This document shows, piece after piece, positions 1 through 9,735 of a stretch of 64,000 nucleotides of DNA; the first letter of the stretch is position 1, and each line of letters starts with the position of its first letter. The stretch lies in assembly GCA_016618085.1 (NCBI GenBank), contig JABLTG010000102.1, positions 1 through 64,000 of the forward strand, in the 5' to 3' direction. The position numbers and the translations under genes were made by a program. Under the pieces are notes generated by a model that was given only the letters and a program-made list of their open reading frames with translations, had not been told where the DNA came from and ran no database searches. The DNA is from Neovahlkampfia damariscottae (lineage: Eukaryota; Heterolobosea; Selenaionea; Neovahlkampfiida; Neovahlkampfiidae).

Positions 1-300
1 CCATTAATGTACAATAACCTCCACCAGATTTTGTTAATGAAAACGTGACTTCTAAACCATTTTTTGATGTAGTACAAGCTGATATTACTCCTGTTTCCGT
101 ACAATTACAAGATCCAACTGATTTATCTGCTGACAAAGTGAATTTTACAGCAATTTGGTTCGAAGATGTCAAATAAATTCGTTTTCCTGTAATTTAAAAA
201 TTAAAAATGATGTACCATCATTATAAGTGCAAAATACAAGCAGAGTTTGTGTCAAAAAAATCAAGTACAACAATAGTTGACTGTTAGACAATGTTGACAT
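1..300 (-). CDS. Secreted protein, 5' part only (runs off left edge)
   Basis: Two exons are visible: 216-300 and 186 down to 1, separated by a 29-nt intron (187-215). The start at 300 gives a signal peptide: MSTLSNSQLLLY, a hydrophobic stretch ending near LVFC, then the mature part. The next 60 residues are rich in Ser, Thr, Gly and Cys and look like an extracellular beta-rich domain. I do not recognise the family. A CCAAT box at 318-322 lies 18 bases upstream. The rest of the gene is outside the window. Confidence 0.6.
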
Positions 301-317
301 GTTTGACGTACGCTTGC

Positions 318-353
318 CCAATCAGACGTCAAAAAAGTATGAAATACGATTGG
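318..353. promoter_or_regulatory. Intergenic CCAAT boxes between divergent genes
   Basis: CCAATCAG at 318-325 and GATTGGTC at 348-355 lie between the secreted protein (start 300, minus) and endonuclease V (start 523, plus). The first sits 18 bases before the minus-strand start. They match the CCAAT motif found before many genes in this window. Confidence 0.45.
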
Positions 354-507
354 TCTTTTCTTCATTGATTATCATTGGAGAATAATTCTCCGACTGACTT
401 GATGTGGAAATGTTGAAAGACAGGAAATAACACTTTTCCTTTTCCTTTTGTTTTCCCCTCATCAAATTCAAACAACTTCTTTCGAAAATTAAATTCATCC
501 AAAGTTG

Positions 508-512
508 ATTGG
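508..512 (+). promoter_or_regulatory. CCAAT box before endonuclease V
   Basis: TGATTGGTTG at 506-515, 11 bases before the ATG at 523. Because an in-frame extension upstream would have to run through this box, it supports the 523 start (MSTQTK). Confidence 0.4.
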
Positions 513-522
513 TTGTTTGAAA

Positions 523-1319
523 ATGTCCACACAAACTAAAGAAGAAGATGAAAAAAATTCAGAAATTCAAAAAAAATGGGAGAAAGAACAAATTGAATTG
601 AAGAAACTGCTGGTTACCAAAGATGACTTTGACTTTGACATTAATTCCGAAGATAATTCTTTAAAACTCATTGGAGGTGTGGATATTTCATTTGGAAAAG
701 AAGACCCAAACGATGCTGTTGCAAGTTTAGTAGTTTTATCCTTTCCAGAATTAAAAGTTGAATTTGAAATTTATAAAAAAGTTAAAATGCAACAACCATA
801 TATTTCAGGTTTTTTAGCATTCAGAGAAGTAGATTTTCTTGTTGATTTGATTAATATTGTACGAAAAGAGCACTCAAAATATGTACCTCAATTAATCATG
901 GTTGATGGAAGTGGTGTTCATCATCCAAGAGGATTTGGTTTGGCTTCACATCTTGGAGTTTTAATAGGGATACCAACAATTGGAATTGCAAAGAAATTAC
1001 TTGCTATTGATGGAATAGATAGAGAAAAAGTAAAAAAAATGAAAGAAGAAATGGAAGGAGACAGTTATTCATTATTAAAAGGAGACTCTGGTGTCATTCA
1101 TGGAGCAGTAAAAATTTTGCCATTAATGTTTTCTATCAGCTTTACAAAGTAAAAGGAAACAAAAATGTTGTTTATGTATCTATTGGACACAAAGTTTCAT
1201 TAGAAACAAGTTTAGAAATTACAAAAAAAACATGTCTCTTTAAAAATCCTGAACCTGTAAGAAAGGCAGATTTATTGTCAAGACAGTTCATTAGAGACGA
1301 AAATACTGAAAAAGAATGA
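523..1319 (+). CDS. Endonuclease V (inosine-specific endoribonuclease)
   Basis: Exons 523-1107 and 1140-1319 with a 32-nt intron give 254 residues. The family cuts nucleic acid near deoxyinosine or, in eukaryotes, mainly inosine-containing RNA. The acidic metal site GGVDISF, the substrate motif VDGSGVHHPRGFGLASHLG and TIGIAKKLL are all present. After the intron come SIGHKVSLETS and the C-terminal PEPVRKAD segment, which confirm the splice; reading on through the intron would lose this conserved end. The N-terminal 40 residues are charged and family-variable. The stop lies 11 bases from the stop of the convergent permease gene. Confidence 0.9.
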
Positions 1320-1330
1320 AAAAATTTCAT

Positions 1331-2704
1331 TTAAATTTCCCAAAGTTTGCGATATTTTGAAACAATGTCCATCATTGTGACTACAGTACCTGCAATACCC
1401 ATGATCATTCCAAAAACAACAAGAGTGACTGAACAAACTCTCCAAATGAATTTTTGAGTTGTCCATAACAACATTCCTGGAAAAATAAACATCAAAGAAA
1501 CAGCTCCAATTGATCCAATGATACCAAAAATATCAGTAATATCTGGAATAAACATTGAAAGAAGAATTGTTAAAATGACAAAAATTGTGGTAATTAAATA
1601 ATCAGTAGTTGCTTCCATTCCATCTTTGAAAAATAATGATTCAATCGTTTTTCTTGTTGCGAAGTATCTCAATGGATATGATAAAGCAACCAATGTAGCA
1701 ACAGTTAATCTAGCAAATAAAGCAATCATATCATTAATTTCATAGTTTCTAATGACATTTCCTTCGACAGCAGATCCAAAATTAACGTAACCGAAAAATC
1801 CAACAGAAGCATAAAATGTGAAACAAATCAAAAGTCCTCCAATGATAACAGCAATCATTTTTGCTCTTGAGGCTTTTTTGAGTTCAGCGTACACTGGAAT
1901 AACATGAATGTGACATTGAAAACTTAAACAAATCAGTGGAATTGATATTAAAAAATTTGGGTCAAGATTAATGAATGGTTGAGTTCCTTGAGCAAATCCT
2001 TGATTTTCAATGATATAAATGAGACCTTTTACATCAACAAAAACGACAGTATAAGCAGCTGAGAAAATAGCAATTACACTTGCAATTCCTAACCATTTCA
2101 TATTTTTGAAAAATGTGATTGGTAATATAACGACAACAGTAACTAAAATTATCACAAATCTTCTGTCAGCTAGTTGTTTTAAATTTCCACTAACTCTCCA
2201 ATGTTGAAACCAATAAGCCATAGTTGGTGATAAAGTATCACCAACAATATTCAAATAAGCAATACAACCACCACTTGAAAATTATTTGTAAAAATAATAG
2301 TACCTTAAGTAAAAAATTAGGATTAATTCACATATGAATCCTGGAATTTTGCCGAGTTTAGTTTTAACAACTTCTTGATAAGAACGAGCATCACCACCAA
2401 AATGAACTAAAATGTAAAGTGTAAGAGCAGCCATAACAACAAGAAACTGGTTAAAAAATTTAACATAAATTATTTGATTTACTGAAGTTAAAAGTAGTCC
2501 TGATACAACTCCAGTTCTTTGATAAGTAAATGGAAATGCAAAAACACCCATTCCAATCGCAGCATTTGCTAAATTAAAGATTGAAAGAAAGATATTAGTC
2601 TCTCTTGGTGGTTTTGTCGTATCAACTTCTTCATCTTTGACATATATCGGTGTATGTTCTTGAATATGTGATGTATCAACTAAAGAATCTTCTTCTGTTG
2701 ACAT
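1331..2704 (-). CDS. Amino acid transporter, AAAP/SLC38-type
   Basis: Three exons (2483-2704, 2304-2446, 1331-2273; introns of 36 and 30 nt) give 435 residues. A hydrophilic N-terminus of about 55 residues precedes the family signature NLANAAIGMGVFAFPFTY in TM1, followed by about ten more hydrophobic segments. The second junction restores YLSGGCIAYLNIVGD, typical of TM3 in this family. Such proteins carry neutral amino acids across plasma or vacuolar membranes; the substrate cannot be read here. The start MSTEED is the first in-frame ATG after a CCAAT box at 2744-2748. Confidence 0.88.
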
Positions 2705-2743
2705 TTCTGTATTCCAAAGTATTCTTCCAAAATTGTGAAACAA

Positions 2744-2748
2744 CCAAT
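2744..2748. promoter_or_regulatory. CCAAT box before the amino acid transporter
   Basis: ACCAATAAA at 2743-2751 lies about 40 bases upstream of the minus-strand start at 2704. A second box, ATTGGTTTATT at 2861-2871, precedes the plus-strand gene, so the 175-base divergent interval holds one box per gene. Confidence 0.4.
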
Positions 2749-2878
2749 AAAATTTAAGTAACACCGAGAATTTGAAGGTTTCTAAATTTAAATTTTCAAT
2801 TTAATAATGAATAAAACAATCATTTTTTTGTTTCCGTTAAAAATGATCAGGTGTAATTTTATTGGTTTATTCTGTCGT

Positions 2879-4423
2879 ATGATACAAGTCAAGAGAACGG
2901 TGATAACCACCATTAACAGAGTTGTACCTGGACTCATTGATGAATCATCTATAACTTCAAATGAAAAAGTAAAAAAGAAATTCGATGCTGTGTTATCCAA
3001 GAACCTTTCAGATGTTGAAAGAAATATTTCAGCAGTACCTTTGGACACAATGTCCACTTCACTCACCACAATTGACAAATTTTTAGCTTCATATTCATTC
3101 TTCCACACTCAAACAAAAACTTTAGTAAAACAAAAAAAAAAGTTAAAAAAATTCTCAAGATTTGGAACATGTTTTATTCTCAAGGACCAAATTGTCAAGA
3201 CGCCTTTTTCAAAGCTTTAGAGGCTTCTCCTGATCCAGGAAAATCAGATACAGTACCTGTTCATATTGGAATTATTTATGGTCACATGTTTGATTTTTTG
3301 TTCAAAGATCCAGACAGAGGAAGAAATTTTCTTTCACCAGTTTTTGATAAAGTATACCATGAAAAGGGAAGAGGAAACAAACCGCGTCCTTTCATTAGAA
3401 TTGGTAATTTATATTTGGATTTTGATCCATTCATGTCTTTGATTATTCCAAGAAAATGTACAGGAAATCCAAAAGAACAATTTGGTTCTTTATACTATGT
3501 AGGTGATGTTGTACTTTATCATGAAACATTTCCAAGTAGTTTGATTCGTATTGTAAGAGTTTTTTTCACATAATTTTTTAACCAAACAAAGCTTGGAGAT
3601 TTTTTAATTCCTTGGAATGTAGATTACGAAAAACATGATCGTTCAAATGATCGTGGTAGTTTTGAATTCGTCTTAAGTATTCTTTCTTTACTTAAAAAAT
3701 ACGACAAAGACTTCAAAAAACAATGTCTATCCAGATTGGACAATAAATTTAGTAAGTGATGAATATCATTAACATTTTTCAGTGAAATCACTCTCCATTG
3801 TTGAAAACACAAAAACATATTATACTTTAGAACTTGATGATGGACTTTGTAAAGAATCACCAGGAAATGTTGCTTTACCAAAAGAACTTTCTTCATATCA
3901 TAATAAAAGTGTAACACTTCCACATAAACAACAATTGGCTTCATATCATTTGCTATTAGATTATGCTATGCTCCAAGCAGATGAAAAACAAAGACAAATT
4001 ATTCAAATGGTTAAAGATTTCTCAAATATCTATGAACATTCATTGGAAGAAGCAAATCCAGAAAAAGAAGAAGGAGCTAAATTTTATTTTTACGATGAAA
4101 TCATTGTGAATGTTAAAGTATTTCAAAAAGCACAAAGAGAATATGAAAAACAAAACCCAATTCCAAAAGTTGAAGTTCTTTATAAAAAGGAAGAACCAAA
4201 AGCCATTGATCCAATAGCAAGCTTAAAAAAAGATAAATTGAATAAATTGGAAAAGAAAAGAAAAAATAATGAATCAAATTCATCCATGTCTCCAGTTAAT
4301 ATTGCAATTGAAGCTCCAACTGAAGAAACAAAAGTTGATGTTAAAACACATTCAGAAAAACCAAAAATTGAAGGCAAAAATGTTGCAACTCCAATTGAAA
4401 TTACAGTTGAAAAAGATGAATAA
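2879..4423 (+). CDS. Unrecognised conserved-looking protein
   Basis: Four exons (2879-3124, 3160-3552, 3592-3751, 3783-4423; introns 35, 39 and 31 nt) give 479 residues in one continuous frame. No family was recognised. The middle, around residues 95-200, reads as a folded domain with motifs HIGIIYGHMFDFLF, RPFIRIGNLYLDFDPF and LGDFLIPWNVDYEKHD. The last 100 residues are Lys/Glu-rich and low in complexity. No signal peptide or membrane segment is seen. The start at 2879 is the first ATG after a CCAAT box at 2861; the first 80 residues are the least certain because the opposite strand is also open there. Confidence 0.6.
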
Positions 4424-4971
4424 ATTTATTCACTCATCTTTAACTATTTTGAAAAAACATCTTCTAAATGTATTTGAAATTTTAAGAAATTTTGATTTTC
4501 ATACTTGTGTGATACCATTTTTTCTACAGCTTAAGTCCGAATTCCTTTTTTTTTCAGAAACCTTTTTTAATAGGAAATAAAGAATTTTAAATTTACAGAG
4601 TTTTCAATAATTAATTTTGCTTCTTTCAATTTTCTGGGTAGGAATTTCTGGACTTGTTCAGAATGTTTGGTGATGATGTTATTGTAATAACCTTTCCCAT
4701 ATTGGTTTAAAATCCTATTGGTGATGTTTTGGGTTTTCAAGAATCTTGGATTCAAAAGATATTTAATGTGATGTTTATTTTTCATCCAAATGTACAGGAA
4801 ATTGTTGTTTACTTCCAATGTCCATAACTTCAACTTACAAAAGCTGTTCGTTGGTTAAACTATTAAAACCTCAAGATTAAAAACAGAATTGTTGCTTTTC
4901 CGGCTTGTTGACAGACTTCATTCACTTCAATGTTATTTTTGAAGTTCCAAAATTTTTTGTTGGTGAACGAG
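4424..4971. other. Intergenic interval with a doubtful small minus-strand ORF
   Basis: On the minus strand 4833-4567 is open for about 88 codons and looks coding-like (basic, with NQYGKGYYNN and PRKLKEAKLI), but it has no ATG in frame and I could not join it convincingly to an upstream exon. It may be the last exon of a small basic protein or a remnant. The rest is AT-rich with no other signal. Confidence 0.25.
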
Positions 4972-6216
4972 ATGGAGAAACCTCTGATAAACAATAAACA
5001 ATCATCAACAGAGCCGAATAGATCTTGCCTCACTCTTAGTTGTTTACCAGCAATTACAACCTTCAGTTTTTGTTTATTTTTCTTTGGTACCTTGGGATTT
5101 CTTTCACTTTCATTTTTAACTTACCTCAGATTCTTTGCGGAACCAGATTTCAATGGAAAACTTTTATCAGATATGACATGGCTTATTTCAGCATCAATAT
5201 TATGCTTTATGTTATCCATTTTCACAGGTTTTATTTACTTGATGGAAGTTTCATGTTCACGTGTTTCACGTTCATTATTATTTCTTTCAACTGAACAACA
5301 TGCGAGAGAAAAAATTGATATTATGAAAGGTTCAACACCTTCAGTTAAATTATGGATGGAATGTTTTCATACAATTCAAGTTACATCAGGTTCTGGAAAA
5401 GATAGAAGCACTACAACACAAAAAGTAGTTACAGAAAAAGTTTTTTGTGATTTAGAATTTTCAGGTGGTTGTGTTGATACGTCAAGTGATTTAGATGATA
5501 TTACAGCTGATGCAAAAATTGTCAATGTTACCTATAGAACAACATGGAGTTGTGGTGATGAAAATACTCGAAATTCTTATAAAACAGTGAAAAAGAATTT
5601 TATTGAACAATACAAAAACAGGGATTTGTACTATGACTATTATGAAGAATTTCTATTTCCAGTTGACAATAATGATGTGACTTTTAAAAGTGGAACAAGT
5701 ATTTTTAATTGGACAACATATTTTATTTCAAGTTTGTTGTGTTGTACAATTCCGTATCGTGTAATATTAGAAAAATCTACTGTCAGAAAAAAAGTTAATA
5801 TTCATAAAGTATTCTATGCAAGTGAAACAGGTTGGGACGGGAAATTTGTGGATTCAAATAGTGGAAGTACAGTTTTTCAAGTAAATCACAATAAATTGAG
5901 TCAACCAAACACTCAACATAAATCTACTCCAAAGTTAAATCAAATTCAACTTGGAAATGTTGAAGTATTTAAATCTGGTGGATTTTCAAATGAAGATGCA
6001 ACTATTTTGGCATCAGAAAATTTAAATTTTGAAGATTTATCGTTTTTAAGTGATGATGATGTTTCAAAACTAGACATTTCTGTGAAAGGAAAAATTGCTT
6101 TGCGTCGAATTTTGGAAACTCAAAAATACCAAACTCAACTTTCTTTTAATCCAGAAATTCAATCAAATAATGGGTACCAAATTCAAGGAGATCAATATGA
6201 AAATAAATTTTATTGA
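4972..6216 (+). CDS. TMEM151-like membrane protein with SAM-like C-terminus
   Basis: A single exon; 414 residues from MEKPLINNK (an in-frame ATG at 4930 would add 14). Two hydrophobic segments at about 35-60 and 80-100 are followed by SVKLWMECFHTIQVT and TTTQKVVTEKVF, which match the TMEM151 pattern of a Trp-x-x-Cys-(Tyr/Phe)-His segment and a Thr-rich strand before a Cys-containing loop. Another hydrophobic pair lies near residue 250. The end (LNFEDLSFLSDDDVSKLDI) resembles the second half of a SAM domain. TMEM151 proteins have no settled function; the fold call is moderate, the SAM call weak. Confidence 0.65.
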   Translation: MEKPLINNKQSSTEPNRSCLTLSCLPAITTFSFCLFFFGTLGFLSLSFLTYLRFFAEPDFNGKLLSDMTWLISASILCFMLSIFTGFIYLMEVSCSRVSRSLLFLSTEQHAREKIDIMKGSTPSVKLWMECFHTIQVTSGSGKDRSTTTQKVVTEKVFCDLEFSGGCVDTSSDLDDITADAKIVNVTYRTTWSCGDENTRNSYKTVKKNFIEQYKNRDLYYDYYEEFLFPVDNNDVTFKSGTSIFNWTTYFISSLLCCTIPYRVILEKSTVRKKVNIHKVFYASETGWDGKFVDSNSGSTVFQVNHNKLSQPNTQHKSTPKLNQIQLGNVEVFKSGGFSNEDATILASENLNFEDLSFLSDDDVSKLDISVKGKIALRRILETQKYQTQLSFNPEIQSNNGYQIQGDQYENKFY

Positions 6217-6378
6217 GGGTTTCTTCAATTTTCTTCTTGAATGGAAAATGATTTCATTGGAGCTTTGTTCTTTGTCAGAACAGTACTAAACAAAATTGAA
6301 TTTACGTTTGAAATACAGGATTTGTAAAATTTTGGAACAAAACAGATAATTTTGACCAATCACAGCATTAGAAGAAAG

Positions 6379-7138
6379 ATGTCTCATAAAACAACAGTGC
6401 TTGTTGTAGTTGTATTTTTATTGATTGGTAATCTTTTTTAAACTATTAATTTCTCAGAAATATCTTTAGCTGAATGGAAAGTCACAAATTACAGACAAAA
6501 CATTCCAGCAAATGAAGGAATATTTTTTTCTATTGAAAAAACAGCAAAAGAGATCAAGTATGAAGTGAAATCAAGTTCAACTATGGACGTATTTCTTGTT
6601 GATTTAGAAAACCAAAAATTAATTAGAGAAGGAAAGTCTTTCAGGTAGATCCACCAACAAATTTCTTAAACTCTTCAACAAGCGCTTTAAGGTTTTCCAG
6701 AAGAACTACAAATGTAAATATGGAATACAGAAGTTCAACAATATCAAAAGGTATTGTAATATATGTTTCAAATACAAATGGTTTTCTTTTGCCAATAGAT
6801 TTGAAATTAGAGAAAAATATACCCACAAGACAAGAAAAATTTGATGAATGGTGGAAATGGAATTCTGTTTCAACGATTCTCATCATAGTATTACCAAATT
6901 TTATTATCGGAATTTTTTTGCTTATTGGAGTTTGTTTGATTCCGACTTTATATTTGACTTTAGGAAGAGTTGTACTTCAAGGAACAAAAGAGTACTCTGG
7001 TTATGAGGACCCAAATGATCCAAATGGTAAAAATTTCTTTTTCATTTAACAATTCAAGAAAAAACATCAAGATATGGATCATCAGGAGTTTATATCAATG
7101 GAGTTCCAATTCAAAGTTACGGTGGTGTCGGTGGTTAA
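6379..7138 (+). CDS. Small type I membrane protein
   Basis: Four exons (6379-6427, 6458-6644, 6683-7026, 7059-7138; introns 30, 38 and 32 nt) give 219 residues. It begins with a signal peptide (MSHKTTVLVVVVFLLI), continues with about 125 residues of beta-rich ectodomain, then a hydrophobic segment (VSTILIIVLPNFIIGIFLLI) and a short Gly/Tyr-rich tail ending YGGVGG. I do not recognise the family. A CCAAT box at 6356-6360 lies 19 bases before the ATG. All three junctions keep frame and skip stops, so the model is well supported even though the function is unknown. Confidence 0.7.
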
Positions 7139-7229
7139 AATACAAAATTGAATAAATCTATTTGTTTGAATATTTTTCTTTTGAATCCCAAAATATTTTC
7201 TTTTTTTTGTTGACAGAGTTCAACACAAA

Positions 7230-7760
7230 TGATCAAGAGTGAATTGTCTCCAAAAAGAAAAAAAAAGAAAAATAGATGTATCACAGATGAAGAGAAACCA
7301 AAGAAAGAAAAGACAATGATAATGTTGGAATGTGTGTTTTTACATGATGATTATTGCTTCTTCTGAAAGTGGATAGAACTAGGTAACAAGTTCATTAATA
7401 ATTCAAAACAATCATTTCATGAAAACATTAAATAAAGAAAATCAAATCATAGGAATCATGGATTCATATTTTGACGAGAATGATTGTTATTGCACAGTGA
7501 ACTCTTTTTATGCAAAACCAACAGAACAAAACAAAGGAATTGGGAGCTTGTTGGTGAAACAATTACTTGAAAAAACTGAAAAATTGAGGATTGATAGAAT
7601 TTGAATTGGCTTTTTTATTGAGAATCAAAATACATTTCAAATTTATAAGAGATTCAACTACATCGAAACGAAAAAGGAAATGATCAAAATTGAATCAAAA
7701 GAATATGAATATAGTCATGGTTATTTCAAAACAAAACATTTGAAAATGAAATTCAATTGA
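7230..7760 (+). pseudogene. Broken GNAT-type acetyltransferase
   Basis: From 7419 a frame reads MDSYFDENDCYCTV, then EQNKGIGSLLVKQLLE, the acetyl-CoA loop (Q/R-x-x-G-x-G) and helix of GNAT enzymes, then FFIENQNTFQIYKRFNYIE, the usual Asn-containing beta5/alpha4 end. One in-frame TGA at 7602-7604 splits the two halves, and the N-terminal third of the fold is missing. The upstream 7230-7370 is Lys-rich with a 45-codon ORF that does not look like GNAT. I read this as a decayed host gene. Readthrough of the TGA cannot be excluded, but TGA ends other genes here. Confidence 0.6.
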
Positions 7761-7781
7761 AACAATCAACAAAAATTTCAT

Positions 7782-8135
7782 TTACCAAAATACAAGATCA
7801 AGGTCAGTCATTGATCCATCCACTTCTGTAGAACCATTATTCCAATATATGTACCTTCTTCCATTGTAAACACCAACTCCTGGATCATTTGGATAATGAC
7901 GATAATCAATAGATGCGTACATGCAGGTCCTCGAATATCCAGTGCTGAACGTGGCAGAACAAAACCCTCGAACATTGTATCCATTACCAATTGTACTTTC
8001 CCTTACCCTTCTTTTTAATGCTCCATTTTTGTAATGCCAAAGTTCAACTTTGAGAGTATCTTGATCAAAAGGAACTGCACCATCTGTACAACAAATGCAC
8101 TTTGGCAACCAATGAGATGGATGCCTTTCGTCCAA
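7782..8135 (-). CDS. Secreted-like small protein, no ATG found
   Basis: About 117 codons are open and clearly coding-like: many Tyr, Gly, Arg and Cys residues, with ICCTDGAVPFDQDTLKVELWHY and VYNGRRYIYWNNGS. The composition suggests an exported beta-sandwich. The family is unknown to me. No in-frame ATG precedes it: the frame runs back to a TAA near 8170, and the only nearby ATG (8143) is in another frame. Either a first exon carrying the signal peptide is lost, a non-ATG codon is used, or this is a decayed gene. It is divergent from the secreted protease at 8181, with a CCAAT box at 8146-8150 between them. Confidence 0.4.
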   Translation of the reverse strand: MDERHPSHWLPKCICCTDGAVPFDQDTLKVELWHYKNGALKRRVRESTIGNGYNVRGFCSATFSTGYSRTCMYASIDYRHYPNDPGVGVYNGRRYIYWNNGSTEVDGSMTDLDLVFW

Positions 8136-8180
8136 ATAACATCTTATTGGTTGAAAAAGAAGTTATTTTAACGTTATAAA

Positions 8181-9566
8181 ATGAAGTGTACAACTCTAGT
8201 GTTACTATTTGGATTATTTTTTTGTTGTACTTTTGCTCACAGTTCCAACATATTTCAAAAAAACACAAAATGTTTTTCCAACTCAGAATGTTCAACAAAA
8301 GAATACTGTACTGGAGATAAGAAAACAAAAAAATTTGGAAAATGTGCTGCACGACCAGCTAAATTCTGTCAAAATATTGCTCACTGTAAATCTGGTGAAA
8401 AGTGTGTAAAAACAACTCGTAAAAAATTTTTTTTTCTCAATTTTTTTTTTACAGATAACCTTGGAGTGTGTGAACCTTTTAATACTGTACTAAATTCCAA
8501 AATGGAAGATAGCCATGACATTAAAGACCTGTTTATTCCGCCAATTACTCCAGAAGCTTATGCTGCTGCACCTCTAGAGAAGGTTGATACAACAAGACAT
8601 ACATGTGGTGCAGAAGAAGTAGATTTTGGAGTTGATACCAGTTCTGACACTTGTTTAAAAGATTTTACCTGTGACAATTCTACCATAAGAGATTACTATT
8701 CAATACCACCTACAAATGCTACTGTCTACAAAATTCGTTGGGTATATTTCAAATGTGGAGATGGTTGGGAAACAAAAGCTACAAACAAAATTGCTGAAGC
8801 AACTGCAGACCTCAATGCACATTTCAAAGGTACTGGACTACAATTCAATTCATATTACAATGAATTTTCATGTCAAGGAAAAGGAACAACCAATAATACA
8901 GACTTTGATACTAATCTAGCTGTTGAAGCTATTAATCGTGAGTTTCCTAACTTCAAAGAATCTGGATTCTTGTACATAGTGGTAGGTAAACCATATATCA
9001 GTTCTGTATGGGGATGGTTTTTTTTACCAGATACTTCAATGTCAGGAACTGGTTTTTTAAATTCAAAAGTGGTTACAAAAGGACATACAAGTTTATCTCA
9101 TCAAATAGGACATGGTTTTGGTTTATACCATACATTCCGTGGAATTTCAGAGTTGGTTTGTTCCAATGGTTGCAGAGAAAATACAACAGTATCTTCAAAT
9201 GATGTTGGTGATTTTTGTTCTGATACACCTCCTGTTGGAAAGAATTGGGATTGTACTTCACCTTCAAGAGACACCATCAGCGGAAAAGATCCATGTAGCT
9301 CAAAGAGGATTTGGGATCCAAATCCTTATCAAAATCTTATGTCGTTTGGAAATTGTAGAAATCAATTTACTCCTCAACAAAAATCAAGAATTAGATGTTT
9401 TCAAGCTAGATATATGACATTTTTAAAACCAGATTCAAATCCTGTTCAAAATCCTCCTTCAACTTCTTCCATTGCTTCAACTTCTTCCATTGCTTCCATT
9501 GCTTTTCGTGCTGGAATACAATGGATCGGAATGGTCGCTTTATTAATCGGTGCATTATTTTGGTAA
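8181..9566 (+). CDS. Secreted M43 (pappalysin)-like protein with altered HExxH
   Basis: Exons 8181-8418 and 8455-9566 (36-nt intron) give 449 residues. A signal peptide (MKCTTLVLLFGLFFCC) is followed by a Cys-rich region of 60 residues, then a domain with the M43 layout: zinc motif region HQIGHGFGLYHTF, a Cys-rich loop with FCSDTPP, the Met-turn NLMSFG and the FTPQQKSRIRCF end. Active relatives read HExGHxxGLxH; here the catalytic Glu is Gln (CAA at the second codon), while all zinc-binding His residues remain. The Ser/Ala-rich tail ends in a hydrophobic segment suited to a GPI signal or membrane anchor. The intron length is a multiple of three without a stop, so an unspliced form would add 12 residues. 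Confidence 0.8.
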   Translation: MKCTTLVLLFGLFFCCTFAHSSNIFQKNTKCFSNSECSTKEYCTGDKKTKKFGKCAARPAKFCQNIAHCKSGEKCVKTTRKKFFFLNFFFTDNLGVCEPFNTVLNSKMEDSHDIKDLFIPPITPEAYAAAPLEKVDTTRHTCGAEEVDFGVDTSSDTCLKDFTCDNSTIRDYYSIPPTNATVYKIRWVYFKCGDGWETKATNKIAEATADLNAHFKGTGLQFNSYYNEFSCQGKGTTNNTDFDTNLAVEAINREFPNFKESGFLYIVVGKPYISSVWGWFFLPDTSMSGTGFLNSKVVTKGHTSLSHQIGHGFGLYHTFRGISELVCSNGCRENTTVSSNDVGDFCSDTPPVGKNWDCTSPSRDTISGKDPCSSKRIWDPNPYQNLMSFGNCRNQFTPQQKSRIRCFQARYMTFLKPDSNPVQNPPSTSSIASTSSIASIAFRAGIQWIGMVALLIGALFW

Positions 9567-9735
9567 ATGAATTTTGGTATCTATTTCTGTTTTTTTTTTT
9601 TTTTTAATGCTCAATTGTAAAATGCCTTTTAACTTTCTTCAAGAAAACACTGAATTCTTTATTCTTTATAATTTCCACTCATTTTATCATAAATTTCTCT
9701 TTATGAATAAAATTGAATAACTCTGGTTGATCGAA
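9567..9735. other. Convergent intergenic interval
   Basis: A T-run and AT-rich sequence lie between two converging genes. No ORF, RNA or repeat was seen. Confidence 0.4.

Noticed and set aside
2788-3108. Minus-strand frame resembling a small tail-anchored protein opposite the 2879 gene
   Set aside because: The plus-strand reading splices in frame to three further exons and follows a CCAAT box; the minus reading has no partner exon.
8065-8352. Minus-strand frame with an ATG near 8143 as a start for the secreted-like ORF
   Set aside because: It is in a different frame from the coding-like ORF, and no short intron joins them.
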